From Gammaproteobacteria bacterium (GTDB lineage: Bacteria > Pseudomonadota > Gammaproteobacteria > Burkholderiales > Burkholderiaceae_C), in NCBI GenBank assembly GCA_018815325.1, contig JAHIYE010000013.1, forward strand, positions 203,704 through 267,703: a stretch of DNA of 64,000 nucleotides, in the 5' to 3' direction. Of the stretch, positions 17,264 through 25,215 are shown piece after piece. The notes beneath the pieces are model-generated. The model saw nothing but the letters and a program-made list of their open reading frames with translations. It did no database searches and was not told where the DNA came from. How positions within the stretch are numbered: the stretch's first letter is position 1; every line of letters begins with the position of its first letter. Both the position numbers and the translations under genes were made by a program.

Positions 17264-18155
17264 TTTTGGCGATTTGTTTCCAGTTCTGGCCCTGGTCTTT
17301 GCTCAGAAATACGTTGCGCTTGAAAGTGGCAATCACGAGTTCTCTGGTTGACACCGGGTTTTGCGCGATATAGGCCACCGCGTCTTCGGTCAAAGGTGGA
17401 ATGGTCAAAGCCTGCGCCTTCGCGCCCATCGTCAACGCGATTCGGGCCAAACCGGCCTTGCTATCGTAGGTGCCGACCCACAGGCTTTTACCATCCAGAT
17501 CAAAGGTCGCTGCCAGCGCCCGAGTGCCACCGGCCAGCAACTTGAAGTTATTACCGGAATCGCGTGACAGGAATATCCCATCGGCAGTTCCAACTGCCAC
17601 GATGTCTGCGTCAGTGGGGTGAACCGCCATGCTGGCGATATCACCTTTTATGCCACCGGCGGAGGCCGCGCTCCATTGCAGGCCGTCGTTTCGGGTGGAA
17701 TAGATTCCGGCCGTAGGCATGCGCGAGTTGGGCCTGTGGTTAATCACATAAACTGCGTTGGTGCCATAACTGGTGGCCAGCGTATGAAAGTCGGACTCAC
17801 CGTCAAGGCCCAACTTCTGCCAGGTTTTTCCACCGTCACGACTTTTGATCACGCCAAAAGGATTGGTCATGTTGGAGCCTGGCGCCGGATGGCCGCTGCT
17901 GTACATGGAGCTGCGGGTTGCCGAGAAACCCATGAAATCATGCGCCGGTCCGGGCGCCATGGACCAATGGCCCCCTTCGAAAATCGCCATGCCGTGATGG
18001 CTGGGAATCATGATTTGTTTACCGCTGCTGTTATAGGACAGGCCGTGGACATGTGTCAGCTCGACGCTTTCCCGGGCCTGCAGCGGCAAGCTGACGGCGC
18101 TGGCCAGAACCGCAGTGACCAGGAGGCTGTGTAACGGGGTTTTGTTTGGACGCAT
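17244..18155 (-). CDS. Secreted beta-propeller protein (F510_1955/BNR-like)
   Basis: Exported protein of 303 residues with a signal peptide (cleavage near LQARE) and four Asp-box/BNR-type repeats: SRDGGKTWQ, TRNDGLQWS, SRDSGNNF and SKDQGQNWK. It matches the family named F510_1955 glycosylhydrolase, a name given for propeller similarity and not for any shown sugar cleavage. The mature N-terminus ELTHVHGLSY and the Met/His-containing loops could bind metal. Set among Sco1, a multicopper oxidase and DsbD, a role in periplasmic copper handling is more likely than glycan hydrolysis. That is inference. Confidence 0.75.
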   Translation of the reverse strand: MRPNKTPLHSLLVTAVLASAVSLPLQARESVELTHVHGLSYNSSGKQIMIPSHHGMAIFEGGHWSMAPGPAHDFMGFSATRSSMYSSGHPAPGSNMTNPFGVIKSRDGGKTWQKLGLDGESDFHTLATSYGTNAVYVINHRPNSRMPTAGIYSTRNDGLQWSAASAGGIKGDIASMAVHPTDADIVAVGTADGIFLSRDSGNNFKLLAGGTRALAATFDLDGKSLWVGTYDSKAGLARIALTMGAKAQALTIPPLTEDAVAYIAQNPVSTRELVIATFKRNVFLSKDQGQNWKQIAKNGETLE

Positions 18156-18206
18156 AGGACTCCTTGTTGTTTACTAAAAAGTAAAAATTGTTGATGGAAG
18201 AAAGGC

Positions 18207-18818
18207 TTATTCCCGTAGCAGGACAGCAACGTCGTGGGTGATGTCCTCAACTGACTTGTCGTTGCTGATGTACAGGCGCAAACGCCCTCGAGTGTCGAAC
18301 GCGTAGATACCGCTGCTGTGATCGACGATGTAGTCGTCATGCACATGGTCATGGCCGTCTTTTACTGCTGGCTCGGCGGCATAAAAGGTTTTGAACTCTT
18401 TGGCCAGTGCTGATGTGGTGGCCTGGTCGGCATACAAACCGAGAAAACTGGGGTGGAAGGCGCTCAGGTATTTCTCCAAAACCTGCGCCGTGTCGCGCTT
18501 GGGGTCTACGGTGACAAATAGTCCCTGCACACGCTGGCTATCCGGTCCCAGCTTGTCCAGTACCCTGGCCATATTGGCCATGGCGATAGGACAGGCATCC
18601 GGACAGTGGGTGTAACCAAAAAACAGCAAGACTGCTTTTCCCCTGAAGTCGGCCAGGGTTCTGACTTGCTGATGGTGGTCAACCAGGCTAAAGTCCCGAC
18701 CCCAGTCGGCGCCCGAGATGTCGGTGGACTTGAATGCCAAGGCGGCATTGTCTGTGGCCTTGCTGCAGCTGGCCAGCAGCAGAGCAAAAGTCATGGCAAG
18801 AAATATTCGGTGCGTCAT
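18207..18818 (-). CDS. Sco1/SenC-family copper chaperone lipoprotein
   Basis: Thioredoxin-fold copper chaperone for the CuA site of cytochrome oxidase and related targets, 203 residues. It has a lipobox (LLASC, C18), the CPDAC copper motif (C72, C76) and the distal ligand His (DHSSG, H167). An extra His cluster (HDHVH, 156-160) lies just before the ligand His and might recruit metal. The gene sits 24 bases after the TlpA-like gene. It should pair with CtaG at the operon end for Cu delivery. Confidence 0.92.
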   Translation of the reverse strand: MTHRIFLAMTFALLLASCSKATDNAALAFKSTDISGADWGRDFSLVDHHQQVRTLADFRGKAVLLFFGYTHCPDACPIAMANMARVLDKLGPDSQRVQGLFVTVDPKRDTAQVLEKYLSAFHPSFLGLYADQATTSALAKEFKTFYAAEPAVKDGHDHVHDDYIVDHSSGIYAFDTRGRLRLYISNDKSVEDITHDVAVLLRE

Positions 18819-18842
18819 GGGCTAAGGCAATAACTTGCCGTA

Positions 18843-19478
18843 TCAAGTGTTGGTATTGGTCATAAGGCCGCGCATAAACTGCTTCATTTGCGGAGAGTCC
18901 CAGGTGGTCGGACCAAGTTTTCGGGCTATCTCGCGCCCTTGCCGGTCTATCACCAATGTCAGGGGAACGCCTCCCACGGCCAGAGTTGACGAGGCATCTC
19001 CGGCACTGTCCAGATAAGGCTTCAGGTGATTCAGGTTGGAGGCTGCCATGTAGTCCATCACCACCGGCAACCCACCTCGGTCGATAGACAAAGCGACAAC
19101 TTCAAATTCCGTCCCCCCTAGCTCGGCCTGAAGCCGGTCCAGGGTTGGCATTTCTTCGCGACAGGGTGGACACCAGGTTGCCCATACATTAAGCACAACG
19201 ACCTTGCCGTGGAAATCTTTCAGGCTGGCGCCTATACCGTTACTGCCCGAAAAGCGCAGATTTTCAAGCCGCCGTGGGCTTGAATGAATACTGATGTCAA
19301 GACCGGCCGCTGTCTCATCTCGCTGGCGACGCAGCAACGGAATGCTCACCAGCAGCCCACCGGCTGCAGCGACGACAAGCAAGGCACGCCGACCACTTGC
19401 TACCGGCGACTTCGCTGGCAACACCGGTAGGACGTCCATGACTCCGGTATCCGTACGATCAGTGCCCTGGTCAGTCAT
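18843..19478 (-). CDS. TlpA-family membrane-anchored thiol-disulfide oxidoreductase
   Basis: A 211-residue protein with an N-terminal cytoplasmic tail, one membrane anchor (about 31-49) and a periplasmic thioredoxin-like domain. The active site is WCPPC (C103, C106), the form found in TlpA/ResA/CcmG reductants. TlpA reduces Sco and CuA-domain cysteines before copper insertion in Bradyrhizobium. The neighbouring sco1 and dsbD genes fit that pathway: DsbD reduces TlpA, which reduces Sco. Confidence 0.88.
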   Translation of the reverse strand: MTDQGTDRTDTGVMDVLPVLPAKSPVASGRRALLVVAAAGGLLVSIPLLRRQRDETAAGLDISIHSSPRRLENLRFSGSNGIGASLKDFHGKVVVLNVWATWCPPCREEMPTLDRLQAELGGTEFEVVALSIDRGGLPVVMDYMAASNLNHLKPYLDSAGDASSTLAVGGVPLTLVIDRQGREIARKLGPTTWDSPQMKQFMRGLMTNTNT

Positions 19479-19698
19479 AAAAACAACCCGTATATGAAGA
19501 CTGAGATTTCCTCAGGACTCGAAAACAATAACGAGGCGTGGCTACCCTGCATGTCATTGCCAAAGATGACGGCATCCCGAAGCGCACCGCACTGTATATG
19601 GCCGGCACCCGACAAAGTCGCATCAAACGAGAGGTTTGCGGCGAATACCAGGAAAGCAGTTCGGCCTGAGCGTGAAAAATTCTGCTGGACAGCACGAT
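19479..19698. other. Intergenic spacer, no gene supported
   Basis: This gap separates the DUF2933-like and tlpA genes. A minus-strand frame (19471-19695) fills it but lacks a ribosome site, domain or natural composition. No clear terminator or promoter stands out. Confidence 0.4.
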
Positions 19699-19983
19699 TT
19701 AACTGAAGTTCCGATCAATCAACTTCGCCGGGATCGGTGTTGCCTGCTTCTCAGGAGCGGCCATGCTTTTATCTGAAGCATCGCCCGCATCGTTGGTTTT
19801 TGTATTCATGGAATTCATGCTTTTCATCATGAAAAACATGGAGAGCGGGCAAATTAGCAGCAGTAATATTGGCGCACTGGCCACCAAGAAATCTTGTGCC
19901 GCGGGCAGGGTGAAGTAGGCACCTGTGGCGACAAGTCCCAAGCCGCCGGCTGTTTTGAGCATGGTTTTGGTATTGCAGTTCAT
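19699..19983 (-). CDS. DUF2933-like small membrane protein
   Basis: A 94-residue protein with two hydrophobic helices (about 11-29 and 34-52). The second ends in LLLLICPLSMFFMM, the conserved C-terminal block of DUF2933 (helix, CPL, then Met/His residues). A hydrophilic tail follows, with MKSMNSMN at its start. DUF2933 proteins recur in copper and mercury islands, often beside multicopper oxidases; their function is unknown. The Met-rich segment after the helix could bind Cu(I), which is inference. Confidence 0.7.
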   Translation of the reverse strand: MNCNTKTMLKTAGGLGLVATGAYFTLPAAQDFLVASAPILLLLICPLSMFFMMKSMNSMNTKTNDAGDASDKSMAAPEKQATPIPAKLIDRNFS

Positions 19984-20171
19984 GACTTGATTCGTTTGTA
20001 TTAAGAGCTGGTGTGACCGTTGGCGCCATTGCCAGCGGAGTCAACCGACAAAGTGCGGGCAACAGCGAATAGGAATGATGGGGAAATACCGGCTTGTTCC
20101 CCCATGTTGCGGGGACCTTCGCTAGGTTGCCGATGCACCCTGTGAGGGCACTGCTCGGCACTGGTGGCGGG

Positions 20172-20618
20172 TCAAGTCCGCAAGCAGCAATGCAAGATGG
20201 CGTGAGGCGGATCGACGACGAGCGGCGTACTTCGCAACCCGACTGCGACAGACACGCGCACCGGGTAGGGATGCAACGCAGCGTAGGTGTAAAAACCCGT
20301 CATCAGTGCGGCTGGCATGGCCGGTGCCGGCTTGGAGTCAGCGTGTTGTTGCCCATATTGGCAATGCGAACTGCATAAATTTACCTGCTGGGCATTCATC
20401 TCGTCAGTACAGTTACGTGAGACTTCAGCAGTTGTCTCCGACATCCCGGGGCAGTTCCCCGCCACGACAGACAAGGTCGAACCTGTCTGACTCATGCTTG
20501 GCGCCGCCGTACCTAGCAGCCCGGCGCAGGCATATGCGGCGACAGCCAGTTGGGTATAGGCAAAAACACCAATCAGCACGCGGCAGATCAGTCGTTTCAG
20601 GGTAGTACTTGTTTTCAC
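20172..20618 (-). CDS. Cys-rich secreted protein of the copper locus
   Basis: A 148-residue protein with a signal peptide (to about residue 29). The mature region carries scattered cysteines and a LCSSHCQYGQQHAD motif, followed by a hydrophobic stretch (MPAALMTGFYTYAAL) and a C-terminal CC. It is the most upstream gene of the leftward copper/thiol locus. No named family is recognised. The Cys/His pattern resembles small periplasmic metal-binding proteins linked to copper genes. Confidence 0.6.
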   Translation of the reverse strand: MKTSTTLKRLICRVLIGVFAYTQLAVAAYACAGLLGTAAPSMSQTGSTLSVVAGNCPGMSETTAEVSRNCTDEMNAQQVNLCSSHCQYGQQHADSKPAPAMPAALMTGFYTYAALHPYPVRVSVAVGLRSTPLVVDPPHAILHCCLRT

Positions 20619-21009
20619 AGATTAATGTGTGTCCCCAATCAGAGGAAAGTTCCCATCTAGGGCGTAAATGACCGATCAAACAGGGTAATCACCGCTTCAG
20701 CCTTATATTCGGCCGGGTAACTCACTATCTACATAACTATCTATCCAGTTCAACTTCTGGACTGCTTCCGGTCTATTAGACAAATCCCAACCTCAAGCCG
20801 TGGTGCTTTCAAGCGCCTCAGGACTGATGCCGCTCAGTTGACCCGCGCGAATGGCCGGTCTCGGGAAACAGTCGTAATGTCCGCTCCTGGCCAATTCTGT
20901 TGAAAAACTCGACTTGAAACTCGGTCGTGATGGCGCTTGAGGCGCTTGAACTGCATTTTTCATCCAGTGCTTGTCTTTTTGACCCGGGATGGCAGACCCC
21001 TTCATCCTT
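20619..21009. other. Upstream region of the copper locus, no gene seen
   Basis: About 390 bases lie between the first copper-locus gene and the transposase relic. The part next to 20618 should contain the operon promoter, but I cannot single out a convincing -35/-10 pair or a known copper operator. A minus-strand frame (20793-21005) looks like non-coding IS flank. Confidence 0.4.
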
Positions 21010-21190
21010 TCACGCCGGTATCAATCCTGCTGTTCCGTTTCTTGGTATCAACCGCTTGGCCATTTGTCGCAGGTTTTCCGCTGTTGCCGCCAGCAAGAAC
21101 TCATCTTGAGCACCCGAGAGGCCGCGTAGCCGCAGCCGGTCCAGCTTCAGGATGCGTTTGAGGTGCGCATGTTGCCGCCAGCCGAAAACT
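21010..21190 (-). pseudogene. C-terminal relic of an IS1182-like transposase
   Basis: The minus strand encodes HLKRILKLDRLRLRG followed by AQDEFLLAATAENLRQMAK and a short tail to the stop at 21010. This is the conserved C-terminus of IS1182-type DDE transposases. Everything upstream is missing, and the open frame continues into unrelated sequence at the left end of the IS21 element. The IS21 insertion or an associated deletion probably removed the rest. Confidence 0.65.
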
Positions 21191-21210
21191 AGCCATCTAA
21201 ACGGATAAGT

Positions 21211-21234
21211 GCCAATCCAAAACTGGCCAGGGTG
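21211..21234 (+). repeat. Left terminal repeat of the IS21 element
   Basis: The sequence GCCAATCCAAAACTGGCCAG (21211-21230) pairs with the reverse complement of the right end. IS21 elements carry multiple internal copies of such terminal motifs for IstA binding. Confidence 0.7.
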
Positions 21235-21243
21235 TTCCACTGA

Positions 21244-21264
21244 CCTGCTGAATATTTCAGCAGG
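21244..21264. repeat. Perfect hairpin before istA
   Basis: An eight-base perfect inverted repeat (CCTGCTGA / TCAGCAGG) flanks a five-base loop between the left terminal repeat and the istA ribosome site. There is no T-run, so it is not a classical terminator. It could block incoming transcription from the flank or mask the istA start. Confidence 0.6.
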
Positions 21265-21283
21265 TACTTAAAAGGTGATCACC

Positions 21284-22810
21284 ATGGAAATGATAGGCAA
21301 GGTCAGGCGCATGAAACTGCGCGACAAACTCTCCCACAGCGCAATTGCGAAGGCCACGGGACTGTCTCGTACGACGGTCAAGAAGTGGCTCAACGCTCCC
21401 GGCGACAAAGCACCCAAGTACGTCAGAGAAAGTGTTGACGGCAAACTAACCGCCTTTGAAGAAACACTGGATCAATCCCTCAAGGCTGACTCTCATCGGC
21501 CCAAGCATGGCAGGCGCACGGGGCGCGCCTTGTTCAAGCAGATCCAGTCCCAGGGCTACCGGGGTGGCTACAGCATGGTGACCAACTTCATTCGCGCATG
21601 GCGCGAGAAGACGGGCAAATTGCCCAGCAAAGCCTTCGTGCCACTGAGTTTTGAGTTGGGTGAGGCGTTCCAATTTGACTGGAGCGATGAAGGCTTGGTG
21701 GTGGGCGGCATCTTCTACAAGGTGCAGGTCTCACATTTGAAGTTGTGCGCCAGTCGGGCGTTCTGGTTGGTGGCATACCCCAGCCAGGGCCATGAAATGC
21801 TGTTTGATGCCCATACCCGGTCCTTCCAGGCGTTGGGTGGGGTCACGCGCCGGGGCATCTACGACAACATGAAGACGGCGGTGGACAAGGTCAAGAAGGG
21901 CAAGGGCCGCATCGTCAACGCCCGTTTTGCGGCGATGTGCAGTCACTACCTGTTTGACCCGGACTTCTGCAACGTCGCGTCAGGCTGGGAGAAAGGCGTC
22001 GTGGAAAAAAATGTGCAGGACAGTCGTCGCCGGATCTGGATTGAAGCGGGCACCCGCCGTTTTAGCTCCTTCATTGAACTCAATACCTGGCTGGGTGAAC
22101 GTTGCCGCTCCTTGTGGGCTGACACAGCGCACCCGGTCCACAAGCAATTCACCGTGGCCGAAATGCTGGAGTTGGAACGGCCGCATTTAATGAACATGCC
22201 AGCGCCCTTTGATGGCTACGTCGAGAAGTCTGCCAGGGTCAGTAGCACCTGCCTGGTGGCGGTGGCGCGTAACCGCTATTCCGTGCCTTGCGAATGGGCG
22301 GGGCACATGGTGAGCACACGGCTATACCCAAACAGTATTGCGGTTGCTGCCGACGACACCATCGTGGCCAGTCACCCCAGGATGACCGGCTCCGGTCAAA
22401 CCAACTACGACTGGCAGCACTACATTGATCTGGTGCAAAGAAAGCCGGGGGCCTTGCGAAACGGAGCGCCGTTCCTGGACATGCCACAGCCGCTACTGCG
22501 TCTGCGCCAGTCCCTGCTACGCCACCCAGGAGGGGACCGGGTCATGGCCGATGTGTTGGCCATGGTTCCACAAGCCGGGCTGGAGGCGGTACTGGTAGCG
22601 GTGTCGTTGTTGCTCGAAGGTGCAGCACCGAGTGGCAGCGTCAGCGCCGAGCATGTCCGCAATGTGCTGGCACGCCTGAACACACCTGCCACGCCAGAGC
22701 GGGCGCAAACGGCGTTGCAGCTGACCCATGCCCCAAGAGCCGATACCGCACGCTATGACCGACTGCGTCCCACCCACCAAGATGGTCTGGAGGTGAGTCA
22801 TGCGCAGTAA
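21284..22810 (+). CDS. istA: IS21 transposase IstA
   Basis: DDE transposase of about 508 residues. The N-terminal helix-turn-helix ([19 protein letters not shown]) is followed by the integrase core, with the first catalytic Asp in FQFDWSDE and the second in [10 protein letters not shown], and then a C-terminal beta domain. The ATG at 21284 is preferred (AAAGGTGA just upstream) over the in-frame GTG at 21275. The gene overlaps istB by 11 bases. Nothing suggests inactivation. Confidence 0.92.
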   Translation: MEMIGKVRRMKLRDKLSHSAIAKATGLSRTTVKKWLNAPGDKAPKYVRESVDGKLTAFEETLDQSLKADSHRPKHGRRTGRALFKQIQSQGYRGGYSMVTNFIRAWREKTGKLPSKAFVPLSFELGEAFQFDWSDEGLVVGGIFYKVQVSHLKLCASRAFWLVAYPSQGHEMLFDAHTRSFQALGGVTRRGIYDNMKTAVDKVKKGKGRIVNARFAAMCSHYLFDPDFCNVASGWEKGVVEKNVQDSRRRIWIEAGTRRFSSFIELNTWLGERCRSLWADTAHPVHKQFTVAEMLELERPHLMNMPAPFDGYVEKSARVSSTCLVAVARNRYSVPCEWAGHMVSTRLYPNSIAVAADDTIVASHPRMTGSGQTNYDWQHYIDLVQRKPGALRNGAPFLDMPQPLLRLRQSLLRHPGGDRVMADVLAMVPQAGLEAVLVAVSLLLEGAAPSGSVSAEHVRNVLARLNTPATPERAQTALQLTHAPRADTARYDRLRPTHQDGLEVSHAQ

Positions 22811-23648
22811 TCATCCGATTGAAACAGGACGTGATGTCCAGCTTGAACTCAAGGCGTTGCGATTGCACGGCATGGCCAGCGCCTGGGGTGACTTGATGGA
22901 GCAAGGTGGTGGTGCCAGCATCGAGCCCTCGCGTTGGCTGATTGAGCATTTGTTACAGGCTGAAGATGTGGACCGACATATGCGCTCGATTGCCCACCAG
23001 ATGAAGGCAGCGCGGTTCCCTGTGCACCGAGACTTGGCGGGGTTTGACTTCGACGTGTCGTGCGTCGACAAGACGCTTATCCAAAAATTGGCGGATCTGT
23101 CGTTCACGCAGGATGCCCAGAATGCGGTGCTGATTGGCGGGCCTGGTACCGGTAAGACGCACTTGGCAACCGCATTGGGTATCTCGGGTCTGACGCGACA
23201 CCACAAGCGGGTTCGGTTTTACTCTACGGTGGATCTGGTCAATGCACTGGAGCAAGAGAAGGCCAGTGGCAAGGCGGGTCGAATTGCCATGACCTTGATG
23301 CGTCTGGATCTGGTCATTCTGGATGAGCTGGGGTACTTGCCATTCAGCCAGGCCGGAGGAGCCTTACTGTTTCACCTGCTGTCCAAGCTGTATGAGCACA
23401 CCAGCGTATTGATCACTACCAACCTGACGTTCGCGGAATGGTCCAGTGTGTTCGGGGATGCCAAGATGACGACGGCATTGCTGGACCGACTCACGCACCA
23501 TTGCCACATTGTTGAGACCGGCAACGACTCTTATCGATTCCGGCACAGCTCCAAAGAGGCTAAGGGGAAGATCAAGTCAAGGGAGCAATCCAGAAAGGCC
23601 ACTGCACGTGGAGAGGCTTCGCTCACTGAAGAAACTGATCCGTTCTGA
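22800..23648 (+). CDS. istB: IS21 helper ATPase IstB
   Basis: AAA+ ATPase that selects target DNA and activates IstA, 282 residues. It has Walker A ([14 protein letters not shown]), Walker B ([12 protein letters not shown]) and a sensor-1 region ([13 protein letters not shown]). The C-terminus is Lys/Glu-rich and polar. It overlaps the end of istA in the plus-one frame, the normal IS21 arrangement that couples translation. Confidence 0.93.
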   Translation: MRSNHPIETGRDVQLELKALRLHGMASAWGDLMEQGGGASIEPSRWLIEHLLQAEDVDRHMRSIAHQMKAARFPVHRDLAGFDFDVSCVDKTLIQKLADLSFTQDAQNAVLIGGPGTGKTHLATALGISGLTRHHKRVRFYSTVDLVNALEQEKASGKAGRIAMTLMRLDLVILDELGYLPFSQAGGALLFHLLSKLYEHTSVLITTNLTFAEWSSVFGDAKMTTALLDRLTHHCHIVETGNDSYRFRHSSKEAKGKIKSREQSRKATARGEASLTEETDPF

Positions 23649-23662
23649 TCGTCGTTAAGACC

Positions 23663-23703
23663 AAGGCAAGCAGCTTCGGGCTACGCCCTACGCAGCTTGC
23701 CTT
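23663..23703 (+). terminator. Stem-loop after istB, possible terminator
   Basis: The inverted repeat AAGGCAAGC / GCTTGCCTT spans 41 bases with an inner GGGC/GCCC stem, 15 bases after the istB stop. The following tract is CTTTGATGA, so the T-run is poor. It may protect the 3' end or act as a weak terminator inside the element. Confidence 0.45.
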
Positions 23704-23825
23704 TGATGATCACTCCCTCCACAAAACCAATTGAAAAAGGAATCAGCAAAACCAGCTAACCGCTATAGTTATCCACAGTTGGCATTCAAACTGCCAGCGT
23801 TAGCCCCTGGTCAGACTTCAATTGG

Positions 23826-23850
23826 CACAGGTGGCCAGTATTCGATTGGC
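23826..23850 (-). repeat. Right terminal repeat of the IS21 element
   Basis: Reverse complement GCCAATCGAATACTGGCCAC (23850-23831) matches the left terminal repeat with two mismatches over 19 bases. Between istB and this point the element has only short non-coding sequence. Confidence 0.7.
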
Positions 23851-24038
23851 GCTGACAAACGCCCTTTTAATCCGCCAAATCTGAGAGCTCGCATCCCGTT
23901 TTTTGCTTGTGAAGCATAAATCGCAATCATTTCTTTTCAAATGGCAGAAAAATGAGCCATTGCAACAAAGAAACTTAGAAGCCACCCGCTAAATTTACAG
24001 CTGTGAATGTCCCTGGCTTTGTCAGAAAGGTCGCAGAA

Positions 24039-24281
24039 ATGGAAATCCCACAAATTTTGAGATTAAAAGAAGTTCTTGCTGCACGCGGCATTAGCAGATC
24101 CAGCCATTACGTTGATATAAAAAAACAAGTTTGGACTCCGCCGGTGCGGCTCGGTCTCCGCGCTGTCGGTTGGCCTTTGTACGAGGTTCGCGCACTAATA
24201 CAAGCACGAGTCTCTGGAAAATCTGATATCGAGATTCAGGCCTGCGTGCAAAACCTTTTGAATCAACGATACAACGACTAG
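24039..24281 (+). CDS. AlpA-like phage/island DNA-binding regulator
   Basis: A small helix-turn-helix protein of 80 residues. The N-terminal LRLKEVLAARGISRSSHYVD and central WTPPVRLGLRAVGWPLYEV match the AlpA family (MerR-superfamily fold), which activates excision and integrase genes in P4-like prophages and islands. The start at 24039 is supported by GAAAGG eight bases upstream; a GTG at 24003 is in frame but lacks a ribosome site. It lies next to the tRNA-Val island boundary, typical for an excision regulator, though no integrase is seen. Confidence 0.75.
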   Translation: MEIPQILRLKEVLAARGISRSSHYVDIKKQVWTPPVRLGLRAVGWPLYEVRALIQARVSGKSDIEIQACVQNLLNQRYND

Positions 24282-24495
24282 CCTAATCTTTTAAGAAGCC
24301 TCCAGGTTTCACACAACACATCGCCAAGCTGCTGCCGTCGATAACAAGCTGGCGATGTACGCTGAGAATCGTTTAGCCCCAAGACACCAAGAATTCCAAA
24401 CATCAGTACAGGCTTAGAGAGCACTGGTTCAGGTCAGGTAGATTAGACTTTGGTTGTCGAATTTTCTTAGTCATTAAACAGAACATGTTTTTCTC
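24282..24495. other. AT-rich spacer, no gene seen
   Basis: About 215 bases between the AlpA-like gene and the small membrane peptide promoter. No reading frame, hairpin or repeat stands out. Confidence 0.4.
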
Positions 24496-24525
24496 TTGAA
24501 ATATGTGTGAGCATTTCTTTATACT
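24496..24525 (+). promoter_or_regulatory. Sigma-70 promoter of the 52-residue ORF
   Basis: TTGAAA (24496-24501) and TATACT (24520-24525) are separated by 18 bases, a near-consensus housekeeping promoter. It lies 33 bases before the ATG of the small membrane ORF. Confidence 0.55.
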
Positions 24526-24558
24526 GTCCGAGTAGTACTGATCACACATCAAGACATC

Positions 24559-24717
24559 ATGTTTAACGATCCCTTCATTTCAACTGTCAATGCCATTCTC
24601 TTAGTTGGCATCATCCTAGCGATGCTGGCAGTGAGATGGCTGAAGAAGGACAACTACAGACTTCATAACAAGAACCTAGCCGCACGGCGAAGGCTCCATC
24701 GAAACAACGAGCGCTAG
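24559..24717 (+). CDS. Possible 52-residue single-pass membrane peptide
   Basis: ATG 24559 to TAG 24717 encodes a peptide with one hydrophobic helix (about 8-28, STVNAILLVGIILAMLAVRW). A strongly basic C-terminal tail (KKDNYRLHNKNLAARRRLH) would stay cytoplasmic by the positive-inside rule. The promoter 33 bases upstream supports expression, but the ribosome site is weak. No family is recognised. Small membrane peptides of this build occur as phage/island proteins and type I toxins, but no antisense RNA is evident. Confidence 0.4.
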   Translation: MFNDPFISTVNAILLVGIILAMLAVRWLKKDNYRLHNKNLAARRRLHRNNER

Positions 24718-25031
24718 CGACAATGCATTCGACTTTGAGTTGCTGATAACAGTACCAACTCAAGCCAGAGTCAAGCGCAGCCAAAGCTCAACAGTAGAGT
24801 TCAAACAGCTGCGCCCTGTCCCTACCCTTCTTCCGGTGCCATCAAAGGACCATGCAAGGGCCATCTAATCGACCACATAAAGCCGTTGCAAGTAGCGGCG
24901 TTGATAGTAGCCTCTACTATGCAGTGGCAGACATTGCCAGATGCGAAGGAAAAGGACAAGTGGGAGCGTTAGGTGTGCACCCAATGACCATCGCCAAATG
25001 GCCTTTAGGACATTTTTAGGACACTGACAAT
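24718..25031. other. Spacer between island peptide and tRNA terminator
   Basis: About 310 bases. A 55-codon plus-strand frame (24852-25019) lacks a ribosome site and any recognised domain. Two direct copies of TTTAGGACA (25004-25012 and 25015-25023) lie next to the tRNA terminator and might be recombinase arm sites. Nothing else is supported. Confidence 0.4.
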
Positions 25032-25063
25032 AAAAAAGGACTTACGATTTCTCGTAAGTCCTT
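25032..25063 (-). terminator. Rho-independent terminator of tRNA-Val
   Basis: A perfect 12-base stem (AAGGACTTACGA / TCGTAAGTCCTT, 25036-25063) with a four-base loop is followed on the minus strand by a T-run. It lies 19 bases beyond the tRNA 3' end. Confidence 0.85.
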
Positions 25064-25081
25064 GATTTATAACCAATATTT

Positions 25082-25156
25082 TGGTGGGCAGTGCAAGTTT
25101 CGAACTTGCGACCCCTGCAGTGTGAATGCAGTGCTCTACCCCTGAGCTAACCGCCC
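25082..25156 (-). tRNA. tRNA-Val (CAC)
   Basis: A 75-base cloverleaf with encoded CCA. The acceptor stem is GGGCGGT with ACTGCCC. The D arm contains TTAGCTCAGGGGTAGAGC. The anticodon stem CTGCA/TGCAG encloses loop TTCACAC with anticodon CAC, and the T arm has GTTCGAA. It marks the border between accessory island and core genes and is a plausible integration target. Confidence 0.93.
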
Positions 25157-25215
25157 TGAATTCTTTGCTTTTTCAGCAATTCCTGTTCAGGAAAGCCTCA
25201 GATTATGCCATAAGT

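Larger units (their letters stand above)
21205..23855 (+). mobile_element. IS21-family insertion sequence (istA-istB)
   Basis: A complete-looking IS21-type element: istA and istB overlap in frame-shifted ATG style and are bracketed by related inverted ends. The left repeat (21211-21234) and right repeat (23826-23850, reverse complement) agree in 17 of their first 19 bases, around a shared ACTGGCCA core. The exact outer ends and target duplication cannot be fixed by eye; the true ends may lie 20-35 bases further out on each side. Confidence 0.85.

Noticed and set aside
19471-19695. 74-codon minus-strand frame between tlpA and the DUF2933 gene
   Set aside because: No ribosome site, no domain, erratic composition.
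24852-25019. 55-codon plus-strand frame near the tRNA
   Set aside because: No ribosome site, promoter or recognised domain; kept only as a spacer note.
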